Assembly (NCBI GenBank): GCA_037074585.1 | Contig: CM073495.1 | Coordinates: 11,380,501 to 11,444,500, forward strand | Reading direction: 5' to 3' | Length of the DNA stretch: 64,000 bases | DNA from: Biancaea sappan | Taxonomy: Eukaryota; Streptophyta; Magnoliopsida; Fabales; Fabaceae | Shown: positions 10,374 to 23,373 of the stretch, piece by piece | Layout: the number at the start of each line of letters is the position of its first letter | How positions within the stretch are numbered: the stretch's first letter is position 1 | Notes under the pieces: generated by a model | Seen by the model: only the letters and a program-made list of their open reading frames with translations | Databases searched by the model: none | What the model was told of the DNA's origin: nothing | Made by a program: the position numbers and the translations under genes

Positions 10374-12715
10374 TGTCACGTTCCAAAATCTGAACACGTG
10401 ACCGGTACGGAAAGTGAATTTCATTTCACCTCCGTAAGCTTATTTTTCTCTTAACCATCATACCATTCTTTTTCATGCAACCAAACCGAGTTCTTTATAC
10501 GCACTACAATCATTTACATTACATCACTAAATGAACCTACCCGATTACAGAGATTTCTAGATTTATACAACTTATAATAAAACTTAACTATTATACCTTT
10601 ATTCTGAACAAATGAAAAGGTAATCATGGACTAAGGATCCATAATTCCTTGTATCGATATTTACCTTCAGCTGTCAACTCTAAAAAAAAATGTTAATAAG
10701 AGGGGTATGAGCAAATCACATGCCCAGTGAGCAGACAACACAACACTATGACAAAAAAAATATCATGCATCATAATGATAATATAATTCATAATACTTCA
10801 CAACAATATCCAAGTAAATCAAATACATTTCAGCATAATTCAAATAATTCACAACAGCAAATAGTGAAATCAATTTCACACATTTCCCGTACCAACCGGG
10901 TCGTCTAGAATACCTCTGGATCGTTGCCCGCGGCCCCCGCCGCATCCGCCCTTATCGCTCCATGTATATTCTCCACCCTTATAGCTTCATGTAGATTTCT
11001 CCATGGGGTGCACCACCATGCCTTTCCTTTCTAGTTAAACACAATCACAATCACATCTAAGAACATCTTCAATCATAATCATGAGCCACATACACAACTC
11101 AGTCATTTACAATTCAAGTCACAACATAATCAATATGGTTCTAGCAACATAGCATGTATACAACATAATAACTCATAATATAGAACAATTGTTCAACAAT
11201 AACATACTTCAACTATCCGTATATGAATGAACCCAACAATCAGAGTATGACACATTTCAACTCAGTTCATATGTCATTCACAATCCATCATATTACCTCA
11301 ATTCATGAGAAAATAAGAAAATATAATTATATACATCACCAGGCAAGTTCCACAATTGTTTATGCCTCATTATCCCACATCATCCACTTCAAACTTGGAT
11401 ATACAACATATTTTCACTATGATGCAAAAAGTTAATAACAAAGATATTTAATCATAGCAAGTATTAACATATTCACCTGGATTTCACGCTCTCGCCACTC
11501 CCACCTTGCACTTTGACCATTTCTATTGTAACCAGATAAAAACCATCAGGGTTACGAAATAGAGAAATTTCCTACCACTACTCTCGACCTTCATCCACTT
11601 CTCAAATCATAACTCCTAACTGGTAATGAATATCCAGATGAAACTTATACCATTGGAAATTAGACTCAAATAGCTTTTCAACGATATTAAAAAAAAAACT
11701 GATGCTACAGTAACGGTCAACGGTCAACGCAGCTACAGTAACGTTGCCCGAGTCAACGCTACAGTAACGAGAAAATCTGGAAAAATTTTCTCGGTGAACA
11801 GTAATTTCTGGGGAAAATTTTCGATGTTCTTCGTGTTCTTCATCCAAAAATCCTAAAATCATATCTAAAACAACATTTCTTTTGATTTCTTCCATGGGTT
11901 TTCATCCTTAATGTCTAAGGGGTGTTTTAACACCAAAACCCCCAATTTCTACCAACAATCCAAGCTCAAATCTCAAATTTTCATCAAGAACACTAACTTT
12001 TTTCAAATATCCAAATTTTACGAATTTCTCCTAGTTTTCTCCAAATTTCTTGTTCTAATAACATCATAAACCACCTAGGAATGTTTTAGATTAACATCCA
12101 CACTTAAATTCATCCATTAAAATATTCTACAAAAATTTTACAAAATGATAACCAAGGATTTGGTCTTGTAATAAGAGGAAGAAGAAGAAGAAAATCAACT
12201 TACCAATCATCCTAACTTTCATAGCTTCCTTCCCCGTGCAAAAATTGTATGAATGGTTGATGAAGAAATTCTCTTGGATGTAATCGAGAGAAAGGAGAGA
12301 AATGAGAGAAAGAAAAGAAAATGTATACACGTGGGCCCCACCAATTTCTTTTTCGATAAAATCGCTCATAGCCACCTTAACTTATAAGATTTGTTCACTT
12401 TAATCCCTCTCGATGTCTCAAATACCACTTTAACCTCGAATCCATCATCTTTTCGGTACCGGACTCATAATTCATTCTCATAAACTCTATTCTTCTTCTC
12501 GGGTTCCTACTTGGTCATTTCTCAAAAGTACTCCATATTTTCTTTTCTTTTCACTTTAGCCCTTGAGAATTTGTAAAAATTTCCCAAATTAAAAATTAAA
12601 ATTTCTATTTCCAAATTTCCTTCACTAAGTCAAAAGAACATTTCTCATGTAATTAAATTTTTCAATAAACTTCAAATAGATTTTAAATATTCATGTAAAT
12701 TCTTGGGATATTACA
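10374..12715 (-). mobile_element. Solo LTR related to the 2.4-kb LTRs at 26 and 36 kb
   Basis: A 2342-bp segment with perfect five-base flanks CTTAA on both sides (10369-10373 and 12716-12720). Read on the minus strand it begins TGTAATATCCC and ends AACGTGACA. Its interior shares phrases with the middle nested element's LTRs (for example the block around aaacccatggaagaaatcaa near 11885). No internal region remains, so it probably arose by LTR-LTR recombination. The open frames inside have no recognisable product. Confidence 0.9.
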
Positions 12716-12995
12716 CTTAATCACTATTTTTTAATTTTAAATATTACACTAAATTATTTTTACATTAAAAATTAATTTTTGTAAAACATGGATTTCTCTC
12801 AGTAATAAAATTATTGAACTTTTTTTTATTGTTATATTAAAGAATAAAGTTTAAGTTTCATATTAAATATTAATATTAATTTACCTGTTTTTATTTTCAT
12901 GTTAAAAACAAAATTATAATCTTATATTATTTAGAAAAGTAATTAATTAAAAAAAATAAATTGGAATAGAGGTTTTTGTATCATATATCAAAATG
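12716..12995. mobile_element. MITE-like remnant, family 1
   Basis: Shares phrases with the elements at 2384 and 45170 (such as cagtaataaaattattgaac and the closing atatatcaaaatgtta). The ends are decayed. Confidence 0.35.
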
Positions 12996-13009
12996 TTAGA
13001 AAAACTAAG

Positions 13010-13325
13010 TACAATATTCAAAAGAGAAACTACTGATTTAGTCCATAAAAAAAAAATCAAGTCAATCAATTTAATGATAAAAGATTATATTTATTTTAAT
13101 TTATTTTTTTAATTGCCAAATTAAAGAATCTGTCATTGCCAAAATTTTTATTTTATCTATTGTGAAAAATTGGTTTAACCAAAAAAAAAAGAATAAATTA
13201 AAAAGATAACTATAATTTTTTAAAAATTAAATTGAAACATTTAATTTTTTAAAAAGTAAATTGAAATGAGAGTTACCTTTTTTTTTTTTTGAACTAAATC
13301 AAGAATTTACATTGTTTAAAACTAT
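13010..13325. mobile_element. MITE-like element, family 2
   Basis: An AT-rich segment starting actactgatttagtcc. It matches the element at 45818-46142 in start, length and interior. It lies directly upstream of the WD40 gene promoter. Confidence 0.4.
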
Positions 13326-13358
13326 GAGAAATATTATGTGTGATTTAGTGTAGTTTGG

Positions 13359-13367
13359 CTATATAAA
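13359..13367 (+). promoter_or_regulatory. TATA box of the WD40 gene
   Basis: ctatataaa lies about 295 bp upstream of the ATG, followed by a CT-rich leader. This fits a 5' UTR of roughly 260 bp. The call rests on position and sequence only. Confidence 0.45.
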
Positions 13368-13656
13368 ATAAATAGAAAAAACCGTTGACCATTTCTTTGC
13401 CTCCAAAAACACCCACAACGGTAACGAAGTAACGAACATCTCCCTCCTTCCTTCTTCTCCATCCCCTGATTTTCTGTTTTCCTCTTTCTCTTCCACCAAA
13501 CCTCCAATCTCACAACACAAACAAAAATATTTCAGACTAAAATGTAAAATTAAACAAAGAAAAAGAAAAAAAATTATCACACAATTTCTCTTCTCTTAGG
13601 TTCTTCCCCAATCCATTCGCCACAGCTCCGCCTTCCGCCGCCAATCGCTGGCCACC

Positions 13657-16600
13657 ATGGAGGGCCGGAAATCGATCACTCTGACCTGGGACGGTCTCCG
13701 AGATGATGACGACGAGGAGGAGCATTTCTTCGAGACGCGCGAGCGTATGTCCTCTGCGTTTCCGCTCGATCTGGAAGCTTCGTCCTCCGATGAAGAAGAC
13801 GATTTCGAAGACAGCCGCGTGTCGTTCAGCTCCGCAGTCACCACCATTACCCCCGTCCCCTCCGTGAAATTCAAGACTCAACCTATCGATTTCGCAGCAG
13901 GGACCAACGGAGCGGACTACGACATGTGGATGGAGGCTCCTGCGTCGATCACGGAGCGCAGAAAACGGTTACTTCTCGGTATGGGCCTAGACGAGAACAA
14001 AGAGCTCTTGAGAGCCACCAGCATGGCTTTGGATCGCGCTATTTCGAAGAAATTCGAAACCGGCAATATAATTTGCTCACCTTCGACACCATCAACTAAT
14101 CCTCCTTGTCCTTGTCCTTCTACTTCTTCTTCTTCTTCCTCCTCTTCTTCTTCAACAATCAATGCAGAATCGGAGAAAAAACAACACAAGAAAACACGAA
14201 GAGCTTCCGTTATCCCCTTCGTTCTCGGCCGATCCAGATCCGAAAGCGACATCGATTCTTTCTCGGTGCCGACTAACAGAAAAGAGGAATTCCTCGGTAA
14301 GCAGCATTGCCTCAAGAGAGCATCGTCGGACAAGACATTTTCTCGCTGCGGTGCTCGTACGACTGCTCACCGAGAGGAAACAATCAGATCCGCCACCGCC
14401 ACCTCCACAGCCACCGCCAAACCGAAGGAGTCCGATAAGCCGCCCCGGGCGCCGCGGCACGGCTCGAAGTTGTCGTCGGTGAAGTCGAATTCAGGAACGG
14501 GAGCTTTCTTCTTGATCAAGAATCTCGACACCGGCAAGGAGTTCGTCGTCAACGGGTGCGACGAAGACGGAATGTGGAACAAGCTAAGCGATCTGCAAAC
14601 AGGAAAGAACATAACAATTGAGGAATTCGAGAAACACGTCGGGCATTCCAGTGTGGTGACAGAGCTAATGACCCGTGAAAAAGTCGCTAGATCTGGTAGT
14701 AATGGTTTCGGATTGGAGAGGAAGCTCAATTCGCAGCATTCTTACTTCTCTAAGAGCTTGAGGAAGAGCAAGAAAACAGGGGCTGCTCTGTTGAAGAACA
14801 TAAAGGGAGTGGCGTCGGGGTTCATCGGCGAGAGGGAGAGGGAAGAGTCGCAGACGTCCTACTCGGATCAGAAGCCGTCGAAGAACGAAGGGTGGGTAAA
14901 GGTGAGGCAGAGTGGGAAATCGCATAAGGAGCTCTCGGCCTTGCATTTGTGTCAGGAGTTTCAGGCGCACGAAGGGTGTGTGTGGACGATGAGGTTCAGC
15001 TTCGACGGGCGATTCATGGCGAGTGCAGGGGAGGAGAGGGTGATTCACGTGTGGGAAGTGCAGGAGTCTGAGGTGATGTCGTTGAAGCCGGAGGATGGGA
15101 ATGTGACGCCGATTCATCCGTCGTTGCTGGGGAAGGAAGATGGGCATGAGAAGAAGAAGAAAGGGAAGCTAATGGGAAGCAGGAAAGGATGGAACAGTGC
15201 GATTCCTGATTATGTTCAAGTCCCCGAATCTGTGTTCTCTTTGTCGGAGAAACCGTATTGCTCTTTCCACGGCCATTCCGACGACGTTCTGGACTTGTCC
15301 TGGTCCAAATCTCAGGTTAGCTTCTTTAAATTTCACCTTGCTCAATTCTCTTGACTTTTTTTTGGTTGAAGTAACAAATGTCAATGAATTTTCGGATACT
15401 AATAATTCAAACAAAAAAAAAATTCATAAATTCACTTGATTTTAGTTTATAAATTTTTTGAACCATCTAGTTTATGACATTTTTAGGATAGTCCTTTTGT
15501 CATATATTATATGATCATTATTTAAATTTTATTACCATTAATTGATTCAATTGATATGTTAAGGTCTACGATGGTCGTTTCAAGTGTTGAGCATACTCAC
15601 AATTTTTACGATAAGTGTATAGAATTCAAAAGTCATTTCTCCATACTCAAGTAAACCAAAATCAAATTACACATATATCTGACAATGTCGGCACAATCTG
15701 AATAGTAACTATAGGTTATTTGATGAAAGGAATCATTTAAATTATATATTAAATATTGTCGGGGGCTACTAAAATTATTAAAAACTAAAACCAAGTGAAT
15801 TTATAAATTTAAGAACTACTTATTCATTTATTCTTCCTTTTAGTGATAAATTGAAGTCTATTGTAACTCTCAAGTGTAATTTTTGATCAATTTGAACTTG
15901 CAGTTACTCCTATCTTCTTCGATGGATAAAACAGTGAGATTATGGGACATGGAAACCAAGGCATGCTTGAAGCTGTTTACCCATAATGACTATGGTGATA
16001 ATTTCTGATTTTGGCACTACCATCAACTTTTAATGTCCTCTGTGGTTTTCTATTTTTTCTCACACAATTTCTGCTTAATTATGACTTTTATGAAATTGAT
16101 TTTATTTATTTATTTATTCATTACCTGTTTGAATTTGGATTGGATACGGCAGTAACCTGCATACAGTTCAACCCTCTGGACGACGATTATTTTATAAGTG
16201 GCTCCCTTGATGCTAAGGTCAGAATATGGAACATCCCAGAACGGTATGTCGTCGATTGGGTCGATGTCCATGAAATGGTCACTGCAATTTCTTACACCCC
16301 TGATAGTCAAGTATGGTTTTTTCTTGTCCTATCCTTTTTTTTTTTGGTAGAAAGTGTTTGACATGACTCAGAAATAGTTCAAACAATTTATTTGTGTGTA
16401 TTTTACGAGTTCAATTGGGTTTGTTGTAGTTCTTTAGCTATTCCGATTGTTTTTGAGTAAATTACTCTTTCATTTCTTGTAATTATTCAAAATTATATGA
16501 CCCTTCAATTTTTCTAAAATATACAATTTTATCTTTTATAACTTTAAAATATATTACACTTTAGTCAATTTTATTTTATCAGAGAAATCTGTTATAGTAT

Positions 16601-17399
16601 ATTTTTTGATATTTGAGAGCCTAATGCTACATATTTTTCAAATTAAATATTTTATATTAACCTAAAAAATTAGTATTTATATATTATGATATCCTTTTTT
16701 GTTGGTAATTCAAAATATGATGTTACTAATATTCTATTTTCTTGTAAGAAAATGCCCAATATGTACTTAAGTTGATGAAAGATAATTAAGTGTAGATTAG
16801 TATTTATATATTATGCCATTGTTTCAAAACAAAATTAAGTGTAGATTTTATCATTCATTTAGATGATAATTAAAAACAAAAACAAACAATGCCGTTCACA
16901 CTGAAACAACTACAGAGACTAAAATTGTGTAGTCTACGTATGAGTTATGTTAGATACTTCTGTTAGTATAATTAACAATATTTGATAAAAAATAAAAAGA
17001 AGATTTAATCTTCTTTGAAAATTTGAGGTGTAGTTACCTAAGATTTAAAAAAAAAATGTTGAGTGACACTTTAGATATTAAAAATAAATGCTTGTTTACA
17101 TTTTATTCATCCATGCTGAACTTGCCAATTGAATTACCACAGAAATATCAAATTGAGAAATGCTAAAAATGAAGAATCAAATTGAAAAATATTTATCATT
17201 TAAAGACCAAGACATGAAATATTTACTCAAACAATTATCATTCAGTTTTGACTCTTGGTGATATATACTTAATTTGACTCATGTAGGCAGCTTATGTTGG
17301 TACTCATAAAGGGAGTTGTCGCATATATAGCATAGTAGGTACTATCTCAGCCTGCAGTCAAATTATGGAATTTCGTATTCTTTGCATTAAATTAATTCT

Positions 17400-17446
<47 letters not shown>

Positions 17447-20400
17447 ATATATATCTATATATGGTGACACAGATAGCAAATTAAATCAACTAGGAGCACC
17501 TGAGCTGAGGCGAAAGAAGAAATCTCATTTAAGAAAGGTGACTGGTTTTCAGGTAAGTCTCAATCCCCCTTTAATATCTGTCTTCCGTTTTGCTCTCTTT
17601 GAAATGTGTGTTGGATCCTTTTAATAATTAATACTATATAAGCATATCAAGAGTTGGATATCAATTTCTATTGGGTTTATTGGGTTAGTTCCTTAAAATG
17701 AGGTGAACTTAACAAGTCGTTTAATAATTCCTTTTTTAAAAAAAGTTTTTAGTTTAGACTATTAAAGTCTTTGTTATTTCGATAGATTAGTCTGGATTGG
17801 TCTTGTTAAGTTTCTAATATATTTTTATAAAGTTTAGACTAATTTTTTAAAATTTTATATTTTTAATACCTAATTTTTATCATTTAAAATTGATTAATGG
17901 ATTGGCGCAACTCAAATTACAATAATTAAAAAGTTAAATTTGCCAATATACTAGGCCAACCCAACCTACAACGCTTTTTGAGTAGACTATGATTTTCAAA
18001 AATTGCAAATATGCTCAACTCATATTCTTTGTTGGCTTTACAACGCTTAAAATGAAATGGAATAAATTATTTACAGTCATAATTGATAGAAAGATATCTT
18101 TGACTAGTAGCATTAAATGGATCAGTTATTACAAGTTAAAGATAAACGAGTCTCAAATTACATATCCAAGACCGTCTCATCTTAGATAGTAATATTAAAC
18201 GGGTTGGCTCACGAGTTACTTTTTTATAAAATTTATTTTTATATTTAAATAATATTATTTAAAAATTTTTTAAGTAAAAAATTCATATAATTTATACATA
18301 TAAAACATTAATTTTTTCATATTTTTAAATAATCAGTAACTTTAATTTTTTATATATTTTTTAAAATTAATTATATTATTTAAATTAAAAAAATCTATAC
18401 TTATTTTTTAAAATTTCAAAATTTCTCATATCCATTATTATTATATTTATTAAATATAATGTTATAAAATATAAAAAATATGATTATTTATATTAGATAA
18501 TATATATTTTTGATAAAAAATAAAAAAATTTAAATGGACCGACTTGCGGGCTCATATGGGCCTAAAATGATATATCTAAATTTACTCATTTATATGCAAT
18601 CACAGCTGGCTTATGAGTTTCGACGTGTTTTGACACTTACTATCTTTGACCCCAGAGAGAAAAATAAATGAGAAGTGTGGCCCATTGAATGATTCTCTTG
18701 TCGGCTCCAGTTTCTTCTTTCCATTTTTCTCTTAGTCATGATTGGCAAAATAAATGACTTAATTTATATATTACAGTTTACACCAGGTAATCCATCAGAA
18801 GTGCTTATTACTTCAGCTGATTCAAGGACAAGAATTGTAGAAGGCTCAAAAGTTATTCATAAGTTCATAGGTACTGCTTCAAATAATCCAAATACTTTTT
18901 CTTTCCTATTAAAAGAAAAAATTACGCTTTATTTCATATCGAAATCAGTTTAACTTCCTGTGGAGTGTTATTTAATCTCTTTTGCTTGTAGTTTGTTCAG
19001 TTACCAACCTCCCCCCGGCATTTTTTTTACTTCAGTTATAACAGTAAGAAAAAAACATTATTAATGGAAAATAATGAACAATTTTATTATTTAGAAAATA
19101 TTCTACTTATACATTAAACAATTTATATTTTTTGAAGCTAATACTAGGATTTATATGATACTTGAAAATTAAATTATCATTTTAATCCTAATAAAAGACT
19201 CAACATTAAAATTTGTTCAAAATAAGTAACAGCAAATTTTTAACAACACAAAGTTTCATCCTTTTAAAGTAACTATAACATATTATTTTGACAAATAAAT
19301 TACACTTATCACTTTTGAAATTTGGCTAAATTACATGTTGTATTCATCTTGTTTCAAATATTATCTGTGATTCTCTTCTAATTTATTCTTTATCATTGAA
19401 GTTATAATTTTCTATGCACAATATGTGTTAATTTCAAAAAGAATTACTTAACAGTTCTTTGCTGTTATTTATAGTTTCAAGTTAAGATTAACATTAATGT
19501 CATTGTATTTATTTGATATTAAAGACAAAATTATAATATCTTGAGTATAAAGTTAACTTATTTTTAATAAAATATAAATTGGAAGGAAGTTTCTATGGCA
19601 TATTTTTAAATATCAAATAAGTCAAGTATAGCATTTAAGACAAGAGAACTAACAAATACAATTTCACCCAATTTCAAGAGAGATTAATGTAATTTATCCT
19701 TAATAATATATGTAAAAGAACTTGAATAACACAATTTTGAGAGTAGATACTCTCATGTTTGGGCTAGAAACATGATCCTCATATTCTTAATCATATTCAT
19801 TCATTTTAAATTGGACAATTCATAATAAAAAAAATAATGAGATAAAAAAGTTAGACCTCATATATGTTTTTTTTTTGGGTAAAAATGGTACTTTGATTCT
19901 TTATTTTTATTTTAAGTTTCATTTTAATTTTTTATGTTTTAGATGTTTCATATTGATCCTCTATATTGTAAATTTACACTGTTTTGGTCATTTACCATCA
20001 AAACTGTTAGTCATTTTATTATCTAGTGATGACACAATATATTGATTTGGATGTTGAATGTATACAAAATAGAGTGATATAAGAAGTTAATTTCTTTAAA
20101 GTGGCTAATAATTTTGACAAAAAAAGACTGAAATAATGTGAATTTATAACATAAAGAACTAATTTAAAATATTTGAAATAAAGAGAAATAAAATGAAAGC
20201 TAAAATAAAGATAAATGACCAAAATATCATTTTTATTTTTATTTCTTTTGATATGAAGTATCCAAGAATGAATGTTGGTGATTTGCAACGTCAAACATGA
20301 GAGTATTAGTATCCACTTGGAAGATAAAGTGTAGAATTTAGGTTGGGTTGTATTTAGCTGATATGATAACAGCTTCGGATGTTGGACACCACATACACCA

Positions 20401-21180
20401 GGTTTCCGAAATGCCAACAGCCAAATCGCAGCGTCATTCAGTCCCGACGGCAGATACGTGATTAGTGCCAGCGAAGACTCCCAAGTGTTCGTGTGGAAGA
20501 ACGAAGGGCACGGCAAAGGCCGAAGCCTCGTCGTCACCTACTCCCACGAGACCTTCCCCTGCAAGGACGTCTCCGTCGCCATCCCATGGCCTCGCTTCGT
20601 CAAGTGCGTCTGCGACCTCCTCCCTCCAAATCCAAATCATCCCCCTTCCAAGCGCCTCTTGGCGTCTGCCTCCACGCGAGGATCCCATTCCCCAGCCATC
20701 TTTGACCCTACAACCGACCACAAAAAAACACCCTTGCCTCCTCTCCCCACCAAGAAAAACCACCACCATTCCTCCCCAGACGACGACGTCGTTCCGCCCA
20801 TCTCCCGCACCCGATCTAGCTTCCATTCCTTTGGGAGCGCCAGCGGCAAAGGAGGCAGCAGGAGATGGACGCCGCCCTTTTTCAGGAGGCACAGCCACGA
20901 CCACGATCATGGCAACGATGACGACCCCTCCTCCTTGTTGGCCGGTTATAATGGGATCGGAGATCATTCCTTCTCTTCATCTTCTTCTTCCTCCTCCACC
21001 TCCTCCCCTAGATCGGCTTCCACGAGATTCAGTGATTCCTCGCATTCCATGTCCACCTTTGATAATGGCTCTGGCAACCAAACTCTTCCTAACACAGCTT
21101 GGGGACTGGTGATTGTGACGGCTGGGTACGATGGTGAAATAAGGTGTTATCAGAATTTCGGGTTGCCTCGGAAGATATAA
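13657..21180 (+). CDS. WDR44-like WD40 repeat protein, seven exons
   Basis: Exons 13657-15315, 15904-15994, 16153-16310, 17287-17338, 17473-17552, 18777-18870 and 20402-21180 join in frame across GT-AG introns to give 970 aa. The N-terminal half has an acidic Ser-rich region, the family block YDMWMEAPASITERRKRLL (about residues 88-106), a Ser run (about 155-166) and a conserved block beginning FLIKNLDTGKEF (about 285). WD40 repeats start near residue 430 (QAHEGCVWTMRFS ... VIHVWEV). They continue with GHSDDVLDLSWSK/TVRLWDM across exons 1-2, VTCIQFNP/VRIWNI in exon 3, a diverged repeat in exons 5-6, SPDGRYVISASEDSQVFVWK in exon 7, and a last partial repeat at the C-terminus (AGYDGEIRCYQ). WD40 propellers scaffold protein complexes. 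Animal WDR44 binds Rab11, but the role of the plant homologues is poorly defined. A His/Ser-rich insertion (about residues 770-930) separates the last repeats. A scrambled partial copy lies at 47.8-49.1 kb. Splice sites were chosen by frame continuity. Confidence 0.93.
17402..17440. repeat. (CT)n microsatellite in WD40 intron 4
   Basis: A 39-bp CT run between exons 4 and 5, about 30 bp upstream of the exon 5 acceptor region. It may serve as an extended polypyrimidine tract. Confidence 0.95.
19290..19700. mobile_element. MITE-like element, family 1, in WD40 intron 6
   Basis: The left end (aaattacacttatcactttt, then gaaatttggctaaatta) and the reverse complement of the right end (aaattacattaatctctctt, then gaaattgggtgaaatt) match closely over about 40 bp. 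Non-coding interior. Confidence 0.5.
19870..20258. mobile_element. Long-TIR MITE in WD40 intron 6
   Basis: The first about 80 bp (starting gtaaaaatggtactttgatt) and the reverse complement of the last about 80 bp (starting ataaaaatgatattttggtc) align along their length. Such long terminal repeats are typical of Mutator-type MITEs. It ends about 140 bp before the exon 7 acceptor. Confidence 0.55.
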
Positions 21181-21790
21181 ATTTTATTCACATACAACAA
21201 AGCATGGACTTTTCATATGACACCAAAGTATTATATATATTTTGGTTTATAATGTAGAAGCCAGTGAGGTAGAAAACATGACGATTTTGCAATGGTATAT
21301 GTAAATCCTAGGTAGCATATTGGACTTCTTTCTTTGCTCATGACAAGGCATCTCTGTTCCATGACATTTTGGCAGTTTGTGTAAAGAATTTGATGTAACT
21401 GTATGAATTTTATGCCTCGATCTGAAGAAAAAGATCTTAGAACCTTTTGTAAAGTGTATAAGCCAGCGAGCAGCAATAGATATATAAGAAATTTAAACCG
21501 CATTGTAACTTGAGAAACAATTAATAAATGACAAAGGAGATGAAGTTCATTTCTTCAATTCGGAGATTTAGCTGCCGCTTGCCCAACTGTCAAATAATAA
21601 AATCAAATATAAATTAGAAAGGAGAAAAATTTAAACGCATAAAGGAGACAAAAGTTATTTTAATTTGCTTCTCTTATTTTTTATTATTTTAAAATATAAA
21701 AATTACGATAATTTATATTTATATTCGAAATTCTTTAAATGAGGACAGTTAAAATATAAGTAGGAGCAGAATCGAAAGTTAACTTTTTAA
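21181..21790. other. 3' flank of the WD40 gene
   Basis: Probable 3' UTR followed by AT-rich DNA. On the minus strand near 21590-21560 there is a short frame after a possible acceptor (tttgacag), but nothing supports a gene. Confidence 0.4.
21523..21528 (+). terminator. Candidate poly(A) signal of the WD40 gene
   Basis: AATAAA lies 343 bp after the stop codon in an AT-rich 3' region. Plant signals are loose, so this is only a candidate. Confidence 0.3.
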
Positions 21791-21794
21791 ATAT

Positions 21795-22024
21795 TTTTTG
21801 AAAGAGGCCAGAGGCCCAAATCATGCCATTGCTAAAAAGTTATGATAAACAACATTGATCAAATGCGACAAAAAGTTAGAAAGAAAAAGACTAGAAAATT
21901 GAACAGAGGGCTCACCCCCAAATTTAGCAAGATAGTGGGCCACTTTATTACCTAATCTACCCACATGATGAAAAGAGAAGAAATTAAACTTTGAAGCTAA
22001 AACACGGATATACTGTACTAGCAT
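21795..22024 (-). mobile_element. L1 3'-end fragment with RNase H tail
   Basis: The minus-strand frame contains FFSFHHVGRLGNKVAHYLAKF, the C-terminal end of the RNase H domain carried by plant L1-type retrotransposons. After the stop, the non-coding tail (ggcctctggcctctttc followed by A/T-rich sequence) resembles the 3' end of the LINE-like element near 46.4 kb. It is a 5'-truncated insertion, as usual for LINEs. Confidence 0.7.
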
Positions 22025-22065
22025 TTCCAGATGCCTGCAGATTGGCTGCTTCTTTTGGCAGCGTG
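22025..22065 (+). pseudogene. Left part of an open frame split by the Copia insertion
   Basis: Starts at an ATG at 22031 after a possible acceptor (catttccag). The frame runs to the Copia insertion point and, with one copy of the five-base target duplication, continues in the same frame at 41493. The joined frame is about 70 codons and more GC-rich than its surroundings. I do not recognise the product. It could be an exon of a former gene or chance. Confidence 0.3.
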
Positions 22066-22520
22066 TGAAGGATTTAGATGATCTAATTTATAAGCTTAAA
22101 TCGTTTAAGATATATATTACAGTATATTAATACACGAATTTAAAGAAATGAATTAAAATGTGTACCTAACATTATTGTAGAATCCATCATGAACCTAGAA
22201 GTAGAGAAATTAAAAATAGTGAGAGAATTACTGCTTTCTATCTGATATGTTTTCTATACTGTGTAAAATGATTAATAGAGAGTCAGTTTATTTATTATCA
22301 GATTAGAGTAGGGACCTCTCAACGGGCTATCTAATGAACAGCCCAACCCATTACGGGCCACTCACAACAAAAGCTCAGTTACTGTATTTATTAAATTAAT
22401 TAAAGGCTATGTTATAAAATACAAATAATATAGTTGATATATTATTGATGTTAAATAATATTTTAATAATTGATTAATGTTAACCTAAATAATATATATA
22501 TGTAAAATAAAAATTTAACA
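22066..22520 (-). repeat. Copia 3' LTR
   Basis: 455 bp; aligned along its length with 41026-41492. Reads TGTTAAATTT ... AATCCTTCA on the minus strand. Confidence 0.95.
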
Positions 22521-22534
22521 ATTCTCCCACTTGG
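22521..22534 (-). other. Copia polypurine tract
   Basis: Minus-strand ccaagtgggagaat directly abuts the 3' LTR, the expected site for plus-strand priming. Confidence 0.8.
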
Positions 22535-22905
22535 ATAGCAATAGTCAATCATTAAAATACAATAATCATTAAGACTAAATACCAACTATAGTTACAAAAC
22601 ATGTCAAAAAACATAAGCTTTAACAATATAGAAAAAAGCATTCGATAGGGAAGTAGATCATACATGTTAAAAGCTCATATTTCATATAAAGAATAATAAA
22701 TATGGATAAGCATAATTAATTAAGAGAAATATACAATTCAAGAATAGTCCAAGCATCTGAAAATACTATAAGAGATATTATAACAAAAGTGACGTCATCT
22801 CAAACATATCTCATAAGAATGACAATTAAGTAAACGTAAAATTTTAGACTCCTATTGACCCAAAACATCAAAAGACTTAACTAAACCCATATAAGCTACA
22901 TGACT

Positions 22906-23373
22906 CTAAAAAGTTCTAACAGTTAAGCCTTTAGTTAGTAGATATGCTAACATGTTTTCTGTAGCATGATGCTCAATACGAGTCTGAAACTCTAGAATTT
23001 TTTCTCTAACAAACAGATATTTAACATCAAAGTGTTCTGATCGAGAAGAGCTTCTGTTGTTTTGAGAGAAGTGAACAGTAGCAGTGCTGTCGCAATATAT
23101 CACAAGTGGTCTAGAAATGCTTTCAAAGATGTGAAAGCTGAAGATTAGATTTCTCAGCCACATGGCTTGACAAGTGGCCTCATAGCAAACGACATACTCT
23201 GCCTCTATGGTAGAAGTAGCTGTAAGAGTCTGTTTAACACTCTTCCAAGAGATAGATCCTTCTGTCATCATAAAAATGAAGCCAGAAGGAGACTTTCGGT
23301 CGTCAGGGTAACCTGCGAAATCAAAATTAGAATAACCAATGACCTGATGTTGATTAGACTTCTTATAGGTCAA
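22906..23373 (-). pseudogene. Copia RNase H domain
   Basis: A 155-aa frame with YSNFDFAGYPDDRKSPSGFI (catalytic Asp block), STIEAEYVVCYEAT (catalytic Glu) and YCDSTATVHFSQN (catalytic Asp), then the typical HFDVKYLFVREKI and LTKGL ending. All key acidic residues are present. It is separated from the RT frame by a frameshift around 23.36 kb. Confidence 0.92.

Noticed and set aside
11602..11895. Minus-strand frame of 97 codons
   Set aside because: Falls inside the solo LTR with CTTAA flanks and has no recognisable domain.
13917..15147. Long frames antisense to WD40 exon 1
   Set aside because: Shadows of the GC-richer coding exon; the sense frame has family motifs and correct splice joints.
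20434..20967. Antisense and alternative frames over WD40 exon 7
   Set aside because: Low-complexity shadows; the sense frame continues the WD40 repeats in phase from exon 6.
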